From a virus, in IMG/VR virus record IMGVR_UViG_3300023179_000242, positions 1 through 39,229 of that record: DNA of 39,229 bases; one strand, given 5' to 3'. The notes below the pieces were generated by a model. The model ran no database searches, was not told the origin of the DNA, and worked only from the letters and a program-made list of their open reading frames with translations. Of the stretch, positions 36,172 to 39,229 are shown piece after piece. Each line of letters starts with the position of its first letter. The first letter of the stretch is position 1. Made by a program: the position numbers and the translations under genes.

Positions 36172-37202
36172 CGTACTTTGCGATTGTCAATTCTAAAGTT
36201 CTCAACGCTGAAGTTGCCATCATCTTCAACCTCAACAATAGCCGCACCGTGATTCCACTTGGTAAATGCGAATGGCCGATACGCTGGGCGAAGGTCGCAA
36301 AGGCAACCCGTAGAAAAGCAAGCAACCCCTTTGCCGTTCAGGTCGCTTTCGTGATGCTCAGATGTTTGGTGATTGTGCCCTGCCAAGGTAGATGCTTTGC
36401 CACGCAAGAACAATCCCCGTGCTGGGTTTACCGGGCTGAATATGCTATCCCCAAATTCGTGGCCGTGAATCACGTTTAGTTTGCCGAACTTGGCCACTTG
36501 TTTGCTGTCGATAATTTCGATTTCAAATTCATCCAAGCCAAGAACCTTTTTTAGTTGCAACCCGTCAAGGCCGTGCAGTTCAGGTGCGTTTTGCAAGATG
36601 TAACGCTCCCACCTGTCCTCATGGTTGCCCAACTTGTAGTAAACATCAACCCCCAAATTGGCAATCCCCTCAAAGAAGTTTCTTGCCATGCCAACCTCAA
36701 CAACGGCAGAAGTAATGGCTGGGTCTTTTTCCCAACGGCTAATCTTGGCGAAGTCAATCACATCACCGTTCAGGTAAATACCGTCAATGCCTGAATTGAA
36801 CCCGTAATCAATAGCCGTTTCTAATGCTTCTAATGAATGGTAGGGGATATGTATATCGGATAGCACCAACACCTTTTTGTGAACCTTCGGCAAATGCCAA
36901 TCGGGTTTGTTGGTAACTTCGCCACGCTGCAAGAAGTTCGCCATATATTCGCTGGGCTTCATTTCATCACGAACAAACTCAGGGCGTAGTTTGCCTGAAT
37001 TGTTGGCAATTTTGCGTTTTAATTGTCCGTTAGCCCCTATGCGATACCTAATGTTTTTTCGCACGTTGTCAATTTCTTTGTCGGTTTGCTCAAAGATGCC
37101 GGGGTTTTCGGCCACGATTTTACGTGCTAATGTTCTTGTAAAGAAGCCCGGTTGTTGTTCATCAAGATATTTCTCAATGATTTCACTTTTTTGTTTACTC
37201 AT
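36168..37202 (-). CDS. Calcineurin-like metallophosphatase, 344 aa
   Basis: The two-metal phosphoesterase motifs are present: SDIHIP (Asp116, His118), NGDVIDF (Asp147, Asp150), LGNHEDRW (Asn193, His194, Glu195, Asp196), HGHEFG and AGHNHQT. The first 105 residues form a separate helical, HTH-like domain. Phage enzymes of this type may act on nucleotides, DNA ends or host signals. Substrate unknown. It has an exact TTTG-N17-TACTTTTG promoter upstream. Confidence 0.85.
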   Translation of the reverse strand: MSKQKSEIIEKYLDEQQPGFFTRTLARKIVAENPGIFEQTDKEIDNVRKNIRYRIGANGQLKRKIANNSGKLRPEFVRDEMKPSEYMANFLQRGEVTNKPDWHLPKVHKKVLVLSDIHIPYHSLEALETAIDYGFNSGIDGIYLNGDVIDFAKISRWEKDPAITSAVVEVGMARNFFEGIANLGVDVYYKLGNHEDRWERYILQNAPELHGLDGLQLKKVLGLDEFEIEIIDSKQVAKFGKLNVIHGHEFGDSIFSPVNPARGLFLRGKASTLAGHNHQTSEHHESDLNGKGVACFSTGCLCDLRPAYRPFAFTKWNHGAAIVEVEDDGNFSVENFRIDNRKVR

Positions 37203-37222
37203 GTTATCCCGTTAGGTTTAGC

Positions 37223-37251
37223 CAAAAGTAGCAAAAATGCAATAGGCCAAA
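37223..37251 (-). promoter_or_regulatory. Promoter of the phosphatase-spanin operon
   Basis: On the minus strand TTTG (37251-37248), a 17-base spacer, and TACTTTTG (37230-37223), followed by 20 bases to the ATG at 37202. Both elements match the Bacteroidota consensus. Confidence 0.65.
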
Positions 37252-37257
37252 CTTTTT

Positions 37258-37683
37258 TTAACATTTCTTAACGGTTGCCCACCATTTACGTGCGTCAAAA
37301 CAAGGGCAGGCTTTGGCCACGTTTGGGAAGTCCCGATGCCCCAATACCTCAGCACTTGGGAATTGCTTTGCAAGTTTGTTCACCAATTCAGCCATTGCCT
37401 TACGCTGTTCTTTGGTGCGGTTGTCGGTAGGGTTGCCAATTGCATCAATGCCGCCAATGTAACTGATGTTGATGCTGTCGTGATTATGCCCCTTCACCCC
37501 GTTGCTTGGTTTAGTGATTGGCCAGTTCTCAACGATTGTGCCGTCCCGTTCAATGATGAAGTGGTAGCCGGGCGATTGCCAGTTCAGCACCTTTTTGTGG
37601 TAGCGGTTGATACTGTCTGCCGTTGCCGTTATTGCGCTGGCGGTCGTGTGTAAAACAATGTGGTTAATTGGTCGCATCTTCAA
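37258..37683 (-). CDS. N-acetylmuramoyl-L-alanine amidase (endolysin), 141 aa
   Basis: An amidase_2 / T7 lysozyme-type enzyme: zinc ligands His12 (IVLHTTAS), His116 (LGHRDF) and Cys126 (KACPCFD), catalytic-type Tyr40 (GYHFIIERDG) and Lys124. It cleaves the link between muramic acid and the stem peptide to lyse the cell. No signal peptide, so export needs the holin, which is located far away at 14025-14447. It overlaps the preceding gene by 20 bases. Confidence 0.93.
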   Translation of the reverse strand: MKMRPINHIVLHTTASAITATADSINRYHKKVLNWQSPGYHFIIERDGTIVENWPITKPSNGVKGHNHDSINISYIGGIDAIGNPTDNRTKEQRKAMAELVNKLAKQFPSAEVLGHRDFPNVAKACPCFDARKWWATVKKC

Positions 37684-37936
37684 ATGGGTTTATTGGTTTA
37701 GCGGAAATCCAAGGTATCAACGGCAAGTCCTTCACCCACATAAATTCTTCGTTTACCGTTTGGTCGATTTCTTCAACCGAAATCACCCAGTTGGGGGGTT
37801 CGTTGCCGTCTTGAATTGGGTTAAAATAACTGTCAGGGGCGTATAACTGCCCGGCAAGTTTGTCCTTTTGTTCGATTGTCAGCAAGCCTACGAATTGCGT
37901 TTCTTGCCCTTGGGGTATTTCGCTGCGTGTTATCAT
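37664..37936 (-). CDS. Unknown small protein, 90 aa
   Basis: Starts MITRSEIPQGQETQFVGLLT and includes LAGQLYAPDSYFNPIQDGNE and WISAKPINPF. It resembles short tail-fibre accessory proteins found between receptor-binding and lysis genes in Bacteroidota phages, but I cannot name the family. It overlaps the upstream gene by 4 bases and the amidase by 20 bases. Confidence 0.55.
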   Translation of the reverse strand: MITRSEIPQGQETQFVGLLTIEQKDKLAGQLYAPDSYFNPIQDGNEPPNWVISVEEIDQTVNEEFMWVKDLPLIPWISAKPINPFEDATN

Positions 37937-38715
37937 ACTTGGCGGCCTAATGTGGTTTGGAAAGCCTGAACAACTGTGTAATAATTAATAACATCTATGG
38001 TGCTAATGCCATCTCCTATTGATGCAAATGCGGATTGTTTGTCGCTAAAAAATGATGGCACACCGCTATCATTTCTTGCAGCAATAAATATATTTAAACT
38101 TGGGTATAAAGTTGTGTTGTTTGTTGTTACAAAATCCGTTAATGATGCGTTTTTAAATCCTTTTCTTGATGCAGAATTTTCTTTAGTCCCAGTCCAAAAT
38201 CCTTGTGCGTTAACATTGCTTAATGAAACAATAAGCAAATCTCCAGCAATATAATTCACAGCAGCTCTAACATGAAAAACATTGTTCCCGATAGCGCAAC
38301 CAATTTCAACTCTAACACCAGCAGTAGATGAAGTTCTTGAATAATATGAAAGGTGATTGCTTGTATTTGCAAGCATTGTGTTTGCGTTTAAAAAGGTGTC
38401 TGCATATGCATTTGTGCCATTTGGCTGCGCACCATTTGCTGAATGCGTCCAACCGCCAGCAAACACAAGCCTAAAAGCTGCGTTTGTGTCTTGTGGGTCT
38501 TTCAAATTAAACTTATGCGTTGTTGCTGTTCCCCCAACAAATGGGTATATGGCTTTCATTTTAGACCAAAGGCCATAAAATTTCAAGTCAGTAACCAAAG
38601 TGTCAATGGCTGTTGTTATTGTGCCATCAGTAATCCCAGCAGCAGTCAAAAAAGCAACCGCATCGGGGTCTAAAGGTACACCCCCAGCCATCATTTGTAA
38701 CCTAAGCCTCCTCAT
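37933..38715 (-). CDS. Receptor-binding / fibre tip-like protein, 260 aa
   Basis: Start set at ATG 38715, which overlaps the fibre stop (TAATG), giving MRRLRLQMMAGGVPLDPDAV. The N-terminal 60 residues contain a helix (GITDGTITTAIDTLVTDLKF), then YGLWSKMKAIYPFVGGTATT, and the rest is a jelly-roll-like, Asn/Ser/Thr-rich domain (FLNANTMLANTSNHLSYYS). The DNA is clearly more AT-rich than the fibre gene upstream. The protein probably sits on the fibre end and contacts the host surface. Inference from order and composition. Confidence 0.7.
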   Translation of the reverse strand: MRRLRLQMMAGGVPLDPDAVAFLTAAGITDGTITTAIDTLVTDLKFYGLWSKMKAIYPFVGGTATTHKFNLKDPQDTNAAFRLVFAGGWTHSANGAQPNGTNAYADTFLNANTMLANTSNHLSYYSRTSSTAGVRVEIGCAIGNNVFHVRAAVNYIAGDLLIVSLSNVNAQGFWTGTKENSASRKGFKNASLTDFVTTNNTTLYPSLNIFIAARNDSGVPSFFSDKQSAFASIGDGISTIDVINYYTVVQAFQTTLGRQV

Positions 38716-39229
38716 TAAACCGCTGGTGTTATGATGTACCCTACATTCGTGCCGCCCATCCAAAAGAACACAATCAGGTTCACTTTGGTAAGGTCGTAGT
38801 TAATCGGCCCGAACTTTACAGCCGAGCCGCCCGTTACCACAATCACAGGCGCAACGCTGTCATCGTGGTACACAATTTGGTCAATACCCCGAACCGCATT
38901 TGTCAGGCTAACCGCTATGTTGCCAGTTGATGGGGCTGCATAAGTCCCGTATTCTTTCGGAGTGTCAAGCGTTATGAATGTGCCCGTAGTGGTCGCAACG
39001 GTGTTTTGTTTGCCACCCAATGCCGTATCAACGTATGTTTTAGTAGCAGCATCGCTGTTATTTGTTGGCGTGCCAAGGTTAGTAAGACTTTGTGTGCCCA
39101 TATTCAGCGCACCAGTCATCGTGCCACCCGATAAACTTAGTTTGGCAGCCAATGCAGTATCAACGTAGGTTTTACTTGTAGCATCGGTGTTGTTGGTAGG
39201 TGTACCAAGATTAGTGAGGCTTTGTGCAC
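38715..39229 (-). CDS. Tail fibre protein, C-terminal part (enters at the right edge)
   Basis: The frame is open from the right edge to the stop at 38715. It carries one and a half more units of the 42-residue repeat (LGTPTNNTDATSKTYVDT; SGGTMTGALNMGTQSLTNLG), then a 75-residue domain (TPKEYGTYAAPSTGNIAVSL ... FFWMGGTNVGYIITPAV) that caps the shaft. It is the other end of the gene at 1-650. It is coupled to the receptor-binding gene by a TAATG overlap. Confidence 0.85.
   Translation of the reverse strand, partial: AQSLTNLGTPTNNTDATSKTYVDTALAAKLSLSGGTMTGALNMGTQSLTNLGTPTNNSDAATKTYVDTALGGKQNTVATTTGTFITLDTPKEYGTYAAPSTGNIAVSLTNAVRGIDQIVYHDDSVAPVIVVTGGSAVKFGPINYDLTKVNLIVFFWMGGTNVGYIITPAV

Noticed and set aside
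37255-37275. Fifth operator copy (sequence with TTTTTTTAACATTTCTTAA)
   Set aside because: Only loosely similar, lacks the second half-site and the CGTrTTGA core, and lies at the end of the amidase gene.
1-39229. CRISPR array or anti-CRISPR locus
   Set aside because: No array of equal direct repeats with unique spacers exists; the regular repeats found are iterons, fibre-coding repeats and operators.
1-39229. Integrase and attachment site near the tRNA cluster
   Set aside because: No tyrosine or serine recombinase is recognisable anywhere in the window, so the tRNA-like copies are not supported as att sites.

Overview
This 39.2 kb window looks like a nearly complete genome of a tailed bacteriophage (Caudoviricetes, long-tailed siphovirus type) infecting a member of the Bacteroidota. 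The host assignment rests on promoter-like sites of the Bacteroidota form (TAnnTTTG at -7, in the best cases with TTTG 17-19 bases upstream), on starts without Shine-Dalgarno sequences, and on gene families I associate with flavobacterial and Bacteroides phages. A tape measure protein of 1005 residues implies a long tail. I recognise no integrase, excisionase or repressor, so a lytic lifestyle is more likely. Both window ends lie inside one repeat-rich tail-fibre gene. Reading off the left edge and back in at the right edge continues the same repeat, with a loss of 17 bases (or 17 plus whole repeats), so the molecule is probably circular or circularly permuted and was cut by the assembler in that repeat.

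Almost all genes are on the minus strand, so the layout is best read from high to low coordinates. Replication and recombination: an operator-controlled operon at 13299-10702 (small protein, ERF annealing protein, YqaJ-type exonuclease, DnaA-domain-IV-like protein, small protein, SSB), then 10561-9779 (two unknowns), then 9619-4560 (HNH-SF2 helicase, KorB/ParB-like protein, replication initiator with internal 11-bp iterons, DnaC-like ATPase, unknown, VRR-NUC nuclease, ParB-like protein). This runs into packaging (small and large terminase, 4558-2890). On the opposite strand, at 2318-2889, sits a consensus promoter followed by two tRNA-Leu-like elements with abnormal anticodon domains, a small ORF between them, and a third, more normal tRNA. 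Neck/tail-completion genes (2296-650) lead into the tail fibre (650 to 1, resuming at 39229), a receptor-binding-like protein, an amidase, a metallophosphatase, a spanin-like protein, and the tail module (tail assembly chaperone with a probable -1 frameshift, tape measure, two large distal tail proteins; 34885-27154).

Next come a Mu-F-like minor head protein and an accessory zone at 26270-20723. It holds a DUF115/Maf-like protein, a divergent plus-strand regulator plus GT8-like glycosyltransferase, a structural protein, several small morons, and a large fusion of a glycosyltransferase-like domain with a GH130-like beta-propeller. The head module follows: portal with a zinc-ribbon-like insert, coiled-coil protein, scaffold, major capsid and a structural protein (20691-14449), with a small plus-strand island at 16817-17245, then a holin and a putative regulator.

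Four copies of a terminator-operator-promoter module (near 10.6, 13.35, 13.93 and 24.04 kb) share paired AAGTGTTAA half-sites and a CGTrTTGA core, and look like a phage-specific transcription circuit. Several other genes have TAnnTTTG only 4-5 bases before the start codon, which suggests leaderless mRNAs. The most unusual material is the tRNA-like cassette, the operator circuit, the iteron-bearing initiator gene, and the glycosylation genes scattered through the virion-gene region.
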